Virus record (IMG/VR): IMGVR_UViG_3300021594_000097
Coordinates: 1 to 64,000 of that record
Length of the DNA stretch: 64,000 nt
Direction: 5' to 3' (one strand)
DNA from: a virus
This document shows, in pieces, positions 26,857 through 34,685 of the stretch. Every line of letters begins with the position of its first letter. Position 1 is the stretch's first letter. The notes under the pieces are model-generated. The model did no database searches, was not told the origin of the DNA, and saw only the letters and a list, made by a program, of their open reading frames with translations. Both the position numbers and the translations under genes were made by a program.

Positions 26857-27381
26857 TTATTTGTCGAAGTTATGTAGTACAGTAATTGGTTTAGCAAGAG
26901 GTGGAGCAGATGTAAATTTAATGTACCATCCATCTGCATATGGTGAGTTAGGGCCTGTTAGGCTTCCTGATACACTTTGCTCAAGTGTGTAATTTGTTGT
27001 AGATATCTGAAAAACGTTTTCGATTAATACTAACACGTTTTGCGCTGCTGCTGGGATAGGAAAATCTGTATCGCCGCTGTTTAACGGTCCAAACACAGTT
27101 TCAGTAGCATCGCCATTTCCTAAATTTTGCTGAGTTATTGTGCCTGGTTCTTTATAACGAAGTTCTCGCCAAGCACTGTTTTGATATACTTCAAATTCGT
27201 TATCATCTATATTATAGCGCACATGTCCATTAATTGGACTTGCTGGTCGTTGCGCTTGTGTTCCTTTAGGAACTAGCACACAATTTGTACTGTCAAGAAT
27301 AACTTGATCGTTTACATCGTACTTAACACCCTTACCCTTAATGTTTCGTAAGTTTGTATTTTGTGCTTTAAGTAATCTCAT
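26857..27381 (-). CDS. Tail structural protein with shared RP..G..RYN module
   Basis: 174 aa. Residues about 30-70 contain LVPKGTQAQRPASPINGHVRYN followed by YQNSAWREL, the module also found at the start of the 1-609 protein and at the ends of both long fibres. The C-terminal part (FPIPAAAQNVLVLIENVFQ and GWYIKFTSAPPLAKPITVLHNF) looks like a small beta-sandwich domain of phage tail proteins. Overlaps the upstream gene as TAATG. A connector or fibre-tip role is a guess. Confidence 0.6.
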   Translation of the reverse strand: MRLLKAQNTNLRNIKGKGVKYDVNDQVILDSTNCVLVPKGTQAQRPASPINGHVRYNIDDNEFEVYQNSAWRELRYKEPGTITQQNLGNGDATETVFGPLNSGDTDFPIPAAAQNVLVLIENVFQISTTNYTLEQSVSGSLTGPNSPYADGWYIKFTSAPPLAKPITVLHNFDK

Positions 27382-27737
27382 TATACTTCCAAATAACTTA
27401 TTGATGCTGCTAGATTAGTAAAATTTGATCCTAGATCAGGTTCTGCAACAAACGATAACTTATCGCCTGGACCTAGTACAACTTTTTCAGAATCAAATGT
27501 AAATGTTTCGCCAGCCGGTAATTCAAGTTCTCTAACTACACAAGTGACACTATTGTTAAGTGCTTGTGAATTCTTAATAAAGTGCATGTCAAAACTTGCG
27601 CCGTTGGTAGCAGGTGAAGCACCGTTTGGACTGTATGTATTGCATACCATAATACTAGTAATAGCATAACTTTTACCTGCGGGCACGGTTAATACATCAA
27701 GTTGTGTAGTTTTTAGTTGTGCATTTTCTATAGCCAT
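27381..27737 (-). CDS. Small tail structural protein, paralogue family copy 3
   Basis: 118 aa. Shows the same order of elements as the copies at 1483-1803 and 14898-15227: LTVPAGKSYAITSIMVCNTY, a FDMHFIKNSQ strand, the turn ELELPAGETFTF, LGPGDKLSF and the closing AASISYLEV. Good ribosome site (TAAGGATAAAAAA). Overlaps the next gene as TAATG. Virion location is inferred from context; the fold may be that of small phage tail or collar proteins. Confidence 0.6.
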   Translation of the reverse strand: MAIENAQLKTTQLDVLTVPAGKSYAITSIMVCNTYSPNGASPATNGASFDMHFIKNSQALNNSVTCVVRELELPAGETFTFDSEKVVLGPGDKLSFVAEPDLGSNFTNLAASISYLEV

Positions 27738-27747
27738 TTTTTTATCC

Positions 27748-29025
27748 TTAGAAGAGCATGCTCAATAATAATGCTCTATTTTTACTTATAAATTCTCCGC
27801 TGGTGTTACTTCTATTAACGAAATATAAACCAGTATCTCCAACACCTTCTTGCTTACTGTAGACTTTAATGCCTTCTAAAGGTGAACTTGGATCTAAGCT
27901 ACCATCATCATCAGTTGGAGTTTCAGAAATTGCTAGTACGTCTTTTATTAAAACGTTACCTGTTCCTGGTGCTCCTAATATCAAATTAGTATTACTTTCA
28001 GTTGTTGATATTTCTGTTCCATTAACTTTAATACCGTATAGTTCAATTCTATTTTGATAAAAATTAGCAATTTCACTATTTTCAACAGTAACTGAAATTT
28101 TACTGTTATCACTAATTGCTCGACCAGAACTTGCTATATATTTTGTTATGTCACCGCCGGTCGTGCTGCGATTAAATTCGATAGTATTATCAGTTGGAGT
28201 ATCTGTAACTGTCCAAGTTCCGTTAATACCGTTTATTATTGCATCTACTGGACTTGTTGTAACTCCAATAATTGTTATGCTATCACCTATTTGATATCCG
28301 TGAGTATTTGTTGTTCTAATAATAGTTCTAGAGCCAACTTCAATAATAGCCCCAATTGTATTATTTTTATCAATCACGCTAACAGAACTGTTATCTTGAC
28401 TAATAACGCTAACACCAATGTTAACAAATGAGAAATCAACAAAGTCAGAAACAGCTTTTGCATTTGGTATTGCATCGTCATTGACAATAACAGATCCAGT
28501 TACTGGATCCGGAGTAATTATTCCAGCATCATATCTAAAAACTTTTTCTTCGTAATTAACACTACCTTGTACAGTGATAACACCATTCCCTACACTAACA
28601 AATAAATTCCCGCCTGCAACTATTCCAGGAGTTGCTATAGGTAAACGTTGTGTGCCTTGTTCTGCCAACCACGTACCAATACCATTAACTTCACCGCCAA
28701 GGCTCCACGTTATGCTGTCATCGTATACCCATCTTGCATTTACAAATGCACCCCTTTCAATTTCAATTCCACTTGAATAAGGTCTATCAAGGCTTGCTGG
28801 TAATCCATCTGCTGTATTACTTGCGCTTAGTATAAGGATGTTATCGTCAACTTTTACTATAGTTGAATTTACAGTAGTGGTATCACCTTTAACTTCTAAA
28901 TCACCAGTGATAAGAACTTTACCAGTGCCGTTATTTTTTCCGTTAGTAGTGTCGAGGGTAATTGTGTTACCCTCTCCTACTATAAGTTTATAATCACTAG
29001 TTGGTATACGAAGTACTCTTGCCAT
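27748..29025 (-). CDS. Virion structural protein, fibre-like
   Basis: 425 aa. Begins MARVLRIPTSDYKLIVGEGNTITLDT. Contains GTGKVLITGDLEVKGDTTTVNSTIVKVDDN (a fibre-shaft motif), YSSGIEIERG followed by ARWVYDD, and near the end SNTNLILGAPGTGNVLIKDV, a relative of the LELRANGTG fibre repeat. These links make it a tail fibre or fibre-hinge protein. Start: AAGGATATAAA precedes the ATG, and a 9-bp inverted repeat (29040-29059) separates it from the upstream gene. Confidence 0.6.
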   Translation of the reverse strand: MARVLRIPTSDYKLIVGEGNTITLDTTNGKNNGTGKVLITGDLEVKGDTTTVNSTIVKVDDNILILSASNTADGLPASLDRPYSSGIEIERGAFVNARWVYDDSITWSLGGEVNGIGTWLAEQGTQRLPIATPGIVAGGNLFVSVGNGVITVQGSVNYEEKVFRYDAGIITPDPVTGSVIVNDDAIPNAKAVSDFVDFSFVNIGVSVISQDNSSVSVIDKNNTIGAIIEVGSRTIIRTTNTHGYQIGDSITIIGVTTSPVDAIINGINGTWTVTDTPTDNTIEFNRSTTGGDITKYIASSGRAISDNSKISVTVENSEIANFYQNRIELYGIKVNGTEISTTESNTNLILGAPGTGNVLIKDVLAISETPTDDDGSLDPSSPLEGIKVYSKQEGVGDTGLYFVNRSNTSGEFISKNRALLLSMLF

Positions 29026-29039
29026 TTTATATCCTTAGA

Positions 29040-29059
29040 TAAGGAACTACAGTTCCTTA
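29040..29059. terminator. Short perfect inverted repeat between two structural genes
   Basis: TAAGGAACT and AGTTCCTTA separated by two bases, in the gap between the genes at 27748-29025 and 29066-29491. On the plus strand it is followed by TAATTTTTAG, a weak terminator-like tail. On the minus strand it lies just upstream of the next ribosome site, so an RNA-processing or partial-termination role is also possible. Confidence 0.4.
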
Positions 29060-29065
29060 TAATTT

Positions 29066-29491
29066 TTAGATCGCAGTTAAAACAATGTAATCGTTAGAGC
29101 TATCGTTTTCTAGACGCCACGTATACTTGTTACCACTAAAATCAGTAGCCATACGTTTTGTAAGTTTAGCAATAGATACAAGTTGACCGCTGTTAGAACT
29201 TAGATGACCTCGAATACGGATTTCACCGTTAGTTCCAGGTTGTGCAGAAACTAGTACACCAGTCTTTAAATCTGTACCGGTAACTGTTCCAGGAATGCTT
29301 TCGCTATCAGTAAGTGCATCAACTGATGCCTTTAGTACTACGAAAGTTTTCTTTCCTCTTTGTTTTACAAGTTGATAGTCTGTGCCTAATGCACCACCAA
29401 AATATCCTTCAACTCTAATACCTGCTTGTGTTGTTGTTGCTGAACGGGTTACTTTAACACCGTTAATATCTTTATGTAATGGACGTCCCAT
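29066..29491 (-). CDS. Conserved small structural protein next to gp23 (possible capsid-associated protein)
   Basis: 141 aa from the preferred ATG at 29491 (MGRPLHKDINGVKV). An in-frame ATG at 29551 would add 20 residues, but the 29491 ATG has the strong ribosome site TTAAGGAGAAAACA directly upstream. The protein is basic and beta-rich (GIRVEGYFGG, GKKTFVVLKAS, EIRIRGHLSS, YTWRLENDSSNDYIVLTAI). It has its own late promoter at 29576-29583 and follows the gp23 terminator, so it should be made abundantly late. Position suggests a head decoration or neck protein. No homologue with known function is recognised. Confidence 0.6.
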   Translation of the reverse strand: MGRPLHKDINGVKVTRSATTTQAGIRVEGYFGGALGTDYQLVKQRGKKTFVVLKASVDALTDSESIPGTVTGTDLKTGVLVSAQPGTNGEIRIRGHLSSNSGQLVSIAKLTKRMATDFSGNKYTWRLENDSSNDYIVLTAI

Positions 29492-29575
29492 TGTTTTCTC
29501 CTTAATTTGACGTTTTAGGTCTACGCTGCGGGTTACAGCATAAGTTCGCATTACGCGAATATAATTTAGACAAAG

Positions 29576-29583
29576 TATTTATC
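29576..29583 (-). promoter_or_regulatory. T4-type late promoter for the 141-aa structural protein
   Basis: GATAAATA followed by C on the minus strand, 84 nt before the preferred start at 29491 and 15 nt downstream of the gp23 terminator. Confidence 0.6.
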
Positions 29584-29598
29584 AGAAACCTAAGATAA

Positions 29599-29626
29599 AA
29601 AAATAGACCCCGGAGGGTCTATTTTT
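29599..29626 (-). terminator. Rho-independent terminator after gp23 (bidirectional shape)
   Basis: Perfect 12-bp stem (AAAAATAGACCC / GGGTCTATTTTT) with a 4-nt loop, followed on the minus strand by a T-rich run. It lies about 20 nt after the gp23 stop and closes the head operon. Its symmetry would also stop plus-strand transcripts. Confidence 0.85.
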
Positions 29627-29646
29627 ATTTTGCTACCTAGTAAAAA

Positions 29647-30822
29647 TTACTGGAATGTAACGTTACCGCTAGTGATAGCTACGTTAGCTAGGTAGTCAGC
29701 AGCATTACCTAGAGATGATGCTGTGTTGCTTAATTCAACATATCCATAACGAGTCATAAAGCTCACGACTGGTTCGAATGTGTCTGGATCTAGAACAACA
29801 CCAGAGCTCATTAGAGGAATGTAAGGGCAATAGAATGCCGCTGCATCTGACTCTGAAGAACCTTTGTAACCAACTAGAACACCTGTTGCATCAGATGCAT
29901 AAGTGTCAACGAACACACGCATAGCGTTGTTCAATGTACCAACAAACTTGGTATTAGTTGGAGCTTCGAATGAACCTTCTGTTGTTCTTGCGAACGCAGA
30001 AGTAGTTGCACTTTGAAGAATTGTTAAAGCAAACGGACTAACAACTGCAAAGTTACCAGCACCACGACGAGTACGCTGAGCGATCAAATTAGCAGCACGG
30101 TTGATTTGAACAGCTAATGCAGCGTGTTCATCACCAACGAATGTAGCTGTACCTGAAACGGTAGCTTGGTCGTATGTTTGTACTGTGCCTGCTAGGCTAC
30201 GTAAAGAAGCAAGAACTTCTTGATCAATTTCAGCTGTAATTTCTTGAGCCAAAGCAGCCATAATTTCTGCTTCGATATCAATACCATGCTGAGATTGTGC
30301 ATCCTGTGCAGCTTCGAATGTCCAGCGAGCTGATAGCTTTCTGGTCTTAGCTTCAACAGTTTGCTTCAAGATCTGGATGGACATTCTTCGTCCAGCTGCA
30401 CCTTCTAAAGCTGCTGTTGCATTAGCTTTACCGGTATTAGCACCAGAATACTGTTCAGCAATCTTGAATGGGCTTAGAGCTTCTTCACCTGCTGTTGTAC
30501 CAACGACACCGCCGTTAGCTGCTACTGTGTCGCTGTAGCGAACACGTAGCGTGTGGATCTGACCCACTGGACCAGTCATAGGCTGGACACCTACCAATTC
30601 GTTAGCGATAACGGTTGGCATTACACGTCTGATGACGGGTAGGATAACACGATTAAGTGTTGAGACATTACCAGCAGAAGTAGAACCTGCGGTAGCGGAT
30701 TCACTTAGATAACGACGAGTGTTTTCTAATGTGGTTTCCATTACGCTTTTCTTGGTGCCTTGTAAGCCCTCAAGAAGTGCAGTCTTTGTATCCTGCCAGC
30801 GACTTTCTAATAGTTCTGACAT
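29647..30822 (-). CDS. gp23: Major capsid protein gp23
   Basis: 391 aa, HK97-fold shell protein of T4-like heads. Recognised by MSELLESRWQDTKTALLEG, LNRVILPVIRRVMPTVIANELVGVQPM, GQIHTLRVRY, RRMSIQILKQTVEAKTRKLSARWTFEAAQD and the C-terminal block with YCPYIPLM and FVTRYGY-like spacing (VVSFMTRYGYVELSN). A prohead-protease site L-S-E/S (after Glu41) fits the gp21 consensus and would remove a 41-residue delta domain. T4 gp23 is 521 aa, so this version is compact. Ribosome site AAGGAGAAAACCAA. Expressed with gp22, 12 nt away, and followed by a strong terminator. Confidence 0.95.
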   Translation of the reverse strand: MSELLESRWQDTKTALLEGLQGTKKSVMETTLENTRRYLSESATAGSTSAGNVSTLNRVILPVIRRVMPTVIANELVGVQPMTGPVGQIHTLRVRYSDTVAANGGVVGTTAGEEALSPFKIAEQYSGANTGKANATAALEGAAGRRMSIQILKQTVEAKTRKLSARWTFEAAQDAQSQHGIDIEAEIMAALAQEITAEIDQEVLASLRSLAGTVQTYDQATVSGTATFVGDEHAALAVQINRAANLIAQRTRRGAGNFAVVSPFALTILQSATTSAFARTTEGSFEAPTNTKFVGTLNNAMRVFVDTYASDATGVLVGYKGSSESDAAAFYCPYIPLMSSGVVLDPDTFEPVVSFMTRYGYVELSNTASSLGNAADYLANVAITSGNVTFQ

Positions 30823-30834
30823 TTGGTTTTCTCC

Positions 30835-31929
30835 TTATTTTAATCCAGCTAGACGCTTGATATCGATTACATTTGAATCGTGGTCTGCTTTTGAACTAAT
30901 ACTTTCTTCCCTATTGCCTGTTACTTCTTTGCCTTCTGATAATACTGCCTTCTTCTTAGCTGGAGAATTTCCGTCAATTACTGCCGGTAGGTATTTGTCA
31001 AACGCAGAGCGTAGCTTTGCTGTCTGAACAGATTCCAGTAAGTCTGTCATAATTTCTCTTTGGCCTGCGTTTAACGGCGAAACCAAGTCGTTCATTATTT
31101 CTTTTCTTTGTGCAGATTCAACTAAACGTTGTTTTTCAACGCTAATTGTTTCTGCAAGTTGCTTTGCTTTAGCCGCAAATGCTTTTGCTTCAGATATTTG
31201 TTGATCTTTTAACTCAACAACTTTCATTAGTTTAGCAGTGTCTGACTTTTCATTTAAGTAGCTGCCTGCGTATTCAGAAGCAAATGCTTCAAATAGCTTG
31301 CGGCCAAAGTCATTACGGCGTGCTGTCTCAATATCTTCTTTAAGCTGAGTCATCTCTTGTGTGAGTTTCTTGCTTACAGTTTCTGATACTAATTTAGCAC
31401 TCTTGTTAATAAAGCTCTTTTGAACTTGTGCAAATTTTTCTTTAGCTTCACGGACTAGGCGAACCTTTGTCTCAGCTAGATCTTTCTTATCTTCGTAAAA
31501 TTCTGCGATCTCAGTAGCTAGTGCTTCTACAATGAATTCTTCTAGTTTGGCAAACTTAACTGCCATAGTCTTTTGATCTTCATGTAGCTCTCCGACTTCC
31601 TTACCTAGCTGACTTACAACAAAACTTTTTAGTAGATTTGCGTTTTCACGCATTGCTACTGCATATTTTGCTTTTGCTTCTGCTAGTTGTCTGCGATCAT
31701 CTGCAAACTCTTGGATTTCGGAGGCAAGGCGCTCACTAAGCATGGCATCAATAGCTTCAACCATTGATGCTTTATCATGTTCGTATTTTTGAGCGAACTC
31801 TTCGCGTAGTTCAGCAGTGACAGCTTGACGGTTCTCACGAACCCTAGATTGCCATGCTTCCTCGATTTGGGCACGCACTTCTTCTGATACAACATCATTT
31901 TCGAATAGTGTTTTAAGTGCATCCAACAT
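30835..31929 (-). CDS. gp22: Prohead core scaffold protein gp22
   Basis: 364 aa, highly charged and almost wholly alpha-helical with coiled-coil heptads (residues about 10-270: MVEAIDAMLSERLASEIQEFADDRRQLAEAKAKYAVAMREN). It matches the major scaffold protein of T4-like proheads in sequence style and in its place between protease and capsid genes. The core is built inside the prohead and degraded by gp21. Several L/I-x-E sites are visible as candidate cleavage points. Strong ribosome site AAGAGGAGAAAATAA. The N-terminal LFENDVVSEEVRAQIEEAW is typical of marine gp22. Confidence 0.9.
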   Translation of the reverse strand: MLDALKTLFENDVVSEEVRAQIEEAWQSRVRENRQAVTAELREEFAQKYEHDKASMVEAIDAMLSERLASEIQEFADDRRQLAEAKAKYAVAMRENANLLKSFVVSQLGKEVGELHEDQKTMAVKFAKLEEFIVEALATEIAEFYEDKKDLAETKVRLVREAKEKFAQVQKSFINKSAKLVSETVSKKLTQEMTQLKEDIETARRNDFGRKLFEAFASEYAGSYLNEKSDTAKLMKVVELKDQQISEAKAFAAKAKQLAETISVEKQRLVESAQRKEIMNDLVSPLNAGQREIMTDLLESVQTAKLRSAFDKYLPAVIDGNSPAKKKAVLSEGKEVTGNREESISSKADHDSNVIDIKRLAGLK

Positions 31930-31942
31930 TTATTTTCTCCTC

Positions 31943-32566
31943 TTATTGGAGTCGACTGATTATATTAATCAGCGAATCTTTCAAATACTTCTGTGCCTTG
32001 GGGTCGTGTCTTGTAGCCTGTGCGATTTCATAAGCCTTGTAACCGCCACGAGCATTCATAATATGTTCGTAGATGGGTGTTGGGTAAGCACCAGGTGCGC
32101 TGGGTTGTGCCACAACGTCAACGGTGATTATTTCAAAATCTGATACTTCACCGGAACCGTCCTCTTGGACGTTCCCGGATCCGCGTGATGATACTCCTAA
32201 CTTTACCCCGCTCTCTAGCATTGTTTTAACTAGATTGCCCATTGGTGTTGGTAGGATCTTTAACTTGCCATAGCCGTTTGGTCCATCCATCCACATTTCT
32301 GTGATCATATGGCTTACGCGGTCTAGGTTGATATTAAGGCCTTCTGGATGATCTACTTCGCCGAGAACTGAGTAGCCTCCGCTAACTTGATCATTGAGAG
32401 TTTTGACAGCCCTGCCAATTTCATTTACAGGATACACTCGCTGATTTGCGTTGCGCACTCCGCCTTGAATACAAATGCCTTTCATGTAAAGACTTTTGCC
32501 TTCATCAGCGGATTCGATCACAATCTTAGCTTGGTCGAATGTCAGGTTCTCTCGTAAGTTTTTCAT
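31943..32566 (-). CDS. gp21: Prohead core protease gp21
   Basis: 207 aa from the ATG at 32566 (MKNLRENLTFDQAKIV). An upstream ATG at 32620 would overlap the previous gene, while TAAGGAACTTCGA, which includes that gene's stop, is a good ribosome site for 32566. Serine protease that matures the T4-type prohead by cutting gp22, gp23 and core proteins after (I/L)-x-E. Visible motifs: VLGEVDHPEG (His73), LGVSSRGSG (Ser126/127) and ITVDVVAQPSAPGA (Asp150 region), the expected His/Ser/acid arrangement. Stands 13 nt before gp22. Confidence 0.93.
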   Translation of the reverse strand: MKNLRENLTFDQAKIVIESADEGKSLYMKGICIQGGVRNANQRVYPVNEIGRAVKTLNDQVSGGYSVLGEVDHPEGLNINLDRVSHMITEMWMDGPNGYGKLKILPTPMGNLVKTMLESGVKLGVSSRGSGNVQEDGSGEVSDFEIITVDVVAQPSAPGAYPTPIYEHIMNARGGYKAYEIAQATRHDPKAQKYLKDSLINIISRLQ

Positions 32567-32576
32567 TCGAAGTTCC

Positions 32577-33590
32577 TTACTTGCCGCCAATGATTGATTT
32601 CTTATTGGCTGCTGTGTCACCGGAGCCTTTCTTCTCTGCGCCGTGACCTTTTGCTACACCACTCATTTTAGTGGCGCTCTTTGAACCAGGAACGTTTACA
32701 TTGCCAGCATTGTCTTCTTTAGGTGAACCACCTTTGAAAACGCCATTGCCTTTTAGTTGACCTTTGTTAGCTTCAACACCTTGCTCTGTTCCAGCTTGGT
32801 TCAAGTTAGATGCGGTACCGCCCATATCATTTTTGTTAGCAACTACGGACTTTGTGTTTGCTCCGTTGTCACCCATTTTACCAAATTGATTGTATGTTTG
32901 GCCGCCTACTTTTTCGACATATTCACGCATTTCTTCTGCGGCGGATTTTTTCATATCCTTTTTCTTGTCGTCTTTTTTATCTTTTTTAGCTTCGAAAGCA
33001 TAAGATTCTTTTTCTTCTTCGTCGTCGGACTCTTCGCCTTCTTCGTCGTCGGAACCTTCTTCGTCACCGCCCATGTCATCCATGTCGCCGTGCTCTTCTT
33101 CACCTTCTTCACCAGACATCATTTTTTCAAATTCAGCCTTTAGTTCGTCTAGTGCGTCTTCTAGATCAACTACACGATCTTCAATACCGCCACCTTCTTC
33201 GTCACTGCCCATGTCATCCATGCCCATGTCGCCGCCGTCTACTTCAACGTCACCCATCATGTTGTCAGCTGGATCACCGCCCATCGCCATTGGGTCAGCT
33301 TCTACTTCAAATTCGTCTAAGTTGAAATCTTCGTCAACTTTTTTATCTTCGTCATCAGACTCATCAACTTCTTCGTCGGAAGCTTCATCAACTTCTTCGT
33401 CATCTGACTCATCAACTTCTTCATCAGAAGCTTCGTCTACATCTTTATCTTCTAGATCATCTTCTAAAAGTGCTTCGTAAATTTCACGTGATTTTTCAAC
33501 CACGATTTCATGGAAAAGCTCTTCAGCACCTGCTTTATCTTCATTGATAAGGCGCTCAAGCATTTCTTCAAACTTTTTGCGATCTGCCAT
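32577..33590 (-). CDS. Acidic prohead core protein (gp67/gp68-like)
   Basis: 337 aa from the ATG at 33590 (MADRKKFEEMLERLINEDKA), which has ACAGGAG upstream; an ATG at 33632 is less likely. Residues 1-45 (EELFHEIVVEKSREIYEALLED) resemble the minor prohead core protein encoded before gp21 in T4-like phages. Residues 46-215 are extremely acidic (D/E/S/G/M), and the last 120 residues are a basic, glycine/asparagine-rich tail. A scaffold or nucleoid role in the prohead is inferred from position between portal and protease and from composition. Contains a 48-bp tandem repeat (33345-33440). Confidence 0.7.
   Translation of the reverse strand: MADRKKFEEMLERLINEDKAGAEELFHEIVVEKSREIYEALLEDDLEDKDVDEASDEEVDESDDEEVDEASDEEVDESDDEDKKVDEDFNLDEFEVEADPMAMGGDPADNMMGDVEVDGGDMGMDDMGSDEEGGGIEDRVVDLEDALDELKAEFEKMMSGEEGEEEHGDMDDMGGDEEGSDDEEGEESDDEEEKESYAFEAKKDKKDDKKKDMKKSAAEEMREYVEKVGGQTYNQFGKMGDNGANTKSVVANKNDMGGTASNLNQAGTEQGVEANKGQLKGNGVFKGGSPKEDNAGNVNVPGSKSATKMSGVAKGHGAEKKGSGDTAANKKSIIGGK
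33345..33440 (-). repeat. 48-bp tandem duplication encoding an acidic 16-residue unit
   Basis: Two copies of VDEASDEEVDESDDE(E/D), residues 51-66 and 67-82 of the acidic core protein. Copies differ mainly at synonymous positions. Confidence 0.75.
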
Positions 33591-33635
33591 TTGTATTCTC
33601 CTGTAAGTAATTACCTGTGGTAAGGCTGTCATGTT

Positions 33636-33643
33636 TATTTACT
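33636..33643 (-). promoter_or_regulatory. Weak T4-type late promoter upstream of the acidic core protein
   Basis: AGTAAATA on the minus strand keeps the TAAATA core (6 of 8 to consensus) and lies 45 nt before the start codon at 33590, downstream of a terminator-like hairpin. The same variant type occurs before the 45547 gene. Confidence 0.35.
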
Positions 33644-33670
33644 CGTTTTGGGGAAAAGTGCGCAGATATA

Positions 33671-33702
33671 GGCAAAAAACGGCTCGTTTTGAGCAGTTTG
33701 CC
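33671..33702 (-). terminator. Terminator-like hairpin after the 240-aa gene
   Basis: On the minus strand AAAC, one mismatch, GCTC, loop AAAAC, GAGC, one mismatch, GTTT, then more T residues. An outer GGCAAA/TTTGCC pairing can also form. It begins at the TAG stop (33702-33704) of the 240-aa gene and would separate that unit from the core/protease genes. Confidence 0.55.
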
Positions 33703-34424
33703 TAAAGATTGAACATTTTCTTAAAGTCATCAACAAAGATTGTCTTTAAGTTGTTAAATTTATTTAGTTCCTCTGGACAATAATTATCAGGTAATATTAC
33801 CCTGTAAAACTGTGTTTGAGGATTTTCTTTAATAACACTGGCTGTTTGACGTAACCAATTGCCAAAGAATGTAGCGCCGTCAGTGCTTTTTTTATAGTTA
33901 ACTGTGTCTGCATACAGGTTATTAAATTTTGCACCTTCGTTTAATCCTTTATAATCAAAGCCTAGTATAAAGATTCGTTCATACTTGTGCTGACTAGATA
34001 ACCATAGTGCAGTAGGTCCTGAACTCCATCCTTTACTAGGATGAAAATAATTTAAATTTTGTATACGTTGATATGATTTATTAGGATTAGTCCATACTGG
34101 ATTTCGATGCTGATAGCCTGCCTTTGAAATTTCTAAGACCATTTTTACATCTACTGCAACTAGATAGTCTGGTGCAAAAGTTCTGTACAATGCATTACAG
34201 CCGTATGTTTTTCCGTAAAGTTTTAATACTTTAGGATCTATGCTGGATCTACTAGTACCGTTGCCTAGTACAAAAGCTGTAGCAGTATCAAAAGGTACTA
34301 CTAAAGTTTGCGGTTGAGTGTTAGGAACTGAATTAACAGCTTCGGCAATTTTTTTTTGCCTACGCTGTTCTTTAATTATGTTCCATTCAGTTTTAGTATA
34401 TTTTGATTTGTCTATCTTGGCCAT
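33702..34424 (-). CDS. Conserved protein with nucleotide-sugar-transferase-like N-terminal motif
   Basis: 240 aa. A basic leader (residues 1-35, rich in K/R/Q) is followed by FVLGNGTSRSSIDPKVL, YGKTYGCNALYR and FAPDYLVAVD. This order (GNG-T/P-S, then GCN, then PDY..., then D) resembles the Rossmann-like start of DUF115/sialyltransferase-type proteins. Later segments include SSGPTALWLSSQHKYERIFILGFDY, also typical of that fold. An enzyme amid capsid genes is unexpected; it may modify a virion glycan or be a structural protein that reused the fold. ATG overlaps the previous stop as TAATG. Confidence 0.55.
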   Translation of the reverse strand: MAKIDKSKYTKTEWNIIKEQRRQKKIAEAVNSVPNTQPQTLVVPFDTATAFVLGNGTSRSSIDPKVLKLYGKTYGCNALYRTFAPDYLVAVDVKMVLEISKAGYQHRNPVWTNPNKSYQRIQNLNYFHPSKGWSSGPTALWLSSQHKYERIFILGFDYKGLNEGAKFNNLYADTVNYKKSTDGATFFGNWLRQTASVIKENPQTQFYRVILPDNYCPEELNKFNNLKTIFVDDFKKMFNL

Positions 34425-34672
34425 TACCCACCTGTAGCCGCTGCTTGTGCTGCCATTCCGTACATCTGTCTAATGAAATCTAATTCTTTGACAGTTTCTT
34501 TTTTATGTAGTTCAGCAGCTTTTCTAGCACGACCAATTTGGCGTAGGGTAAGACGTGTTTTGCGTGTGTCAGACGGTTTTAGTATAGATGTATCGTAAAT
34601 GGGATCATACCTGTCGTTTTCAACAGGTTCTAATGTTTCTTTATCAAAATAAAATAATTCACGCAATATCAT
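34424..34672 (-). CDS. Small conserved protein between portal and core genes
   Basis: 82 aa: acidic first half (MILRELFYFDKETLEPVENDRYDPIYD) and basic helical second half (TRKTRLTLRQIGRARKAAELHKKETVKELDF). Small proteins at this place follow gp20 in marine T4-like phages; function unknown. No ribosome site is visible before the ATG. A perfect late promoter lies only 5 nt upstream, so its transcript would begin at about the start codon. No earlier in-frame start is available. Terminal TAATG overlap with the 240-aa gene. Confidence 0.6.
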   Translation of the reverse strand: MILRELFYFDKETLEPVENDRYDPIYDTSILKPSDTRKTRLTLRQIGRARKAAELHKKETVKELDFIRQMYGMAAQAAATGG

Positions 34673-34677
34673 AATAG

Positions 34678-34685
34678 TATTTATA
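34678..34685 (-). promoter_or_regulatory. Consensus T4-type late promoter at the end of gp20
   Basis: TATAAATA, 8 of 8, on the minus strand, overlapping the last codons of gp20 (stop at 34681). Predicted transcription start falls at or next to the ATG of the 82-aa gene. Confidence 0.65.

Noticed and set aside
32566-32620. Longer gp21 start at 32620
   Set aside because: It would overlap the upstream gene by 44 nt and lacks a good ribosome site, while 32566 has TAAGGAAC upstream and begins the conserved sequence.
32757-33480. Two plus-strand ORFs (128 and 135 aa) opposite the acidic core protein
   Set aside because: Serine/phenylalanine low-complexity shadows of GAA/GAC-rich codons on the other strand; no ribosome sites and the minus gene is clearly real.
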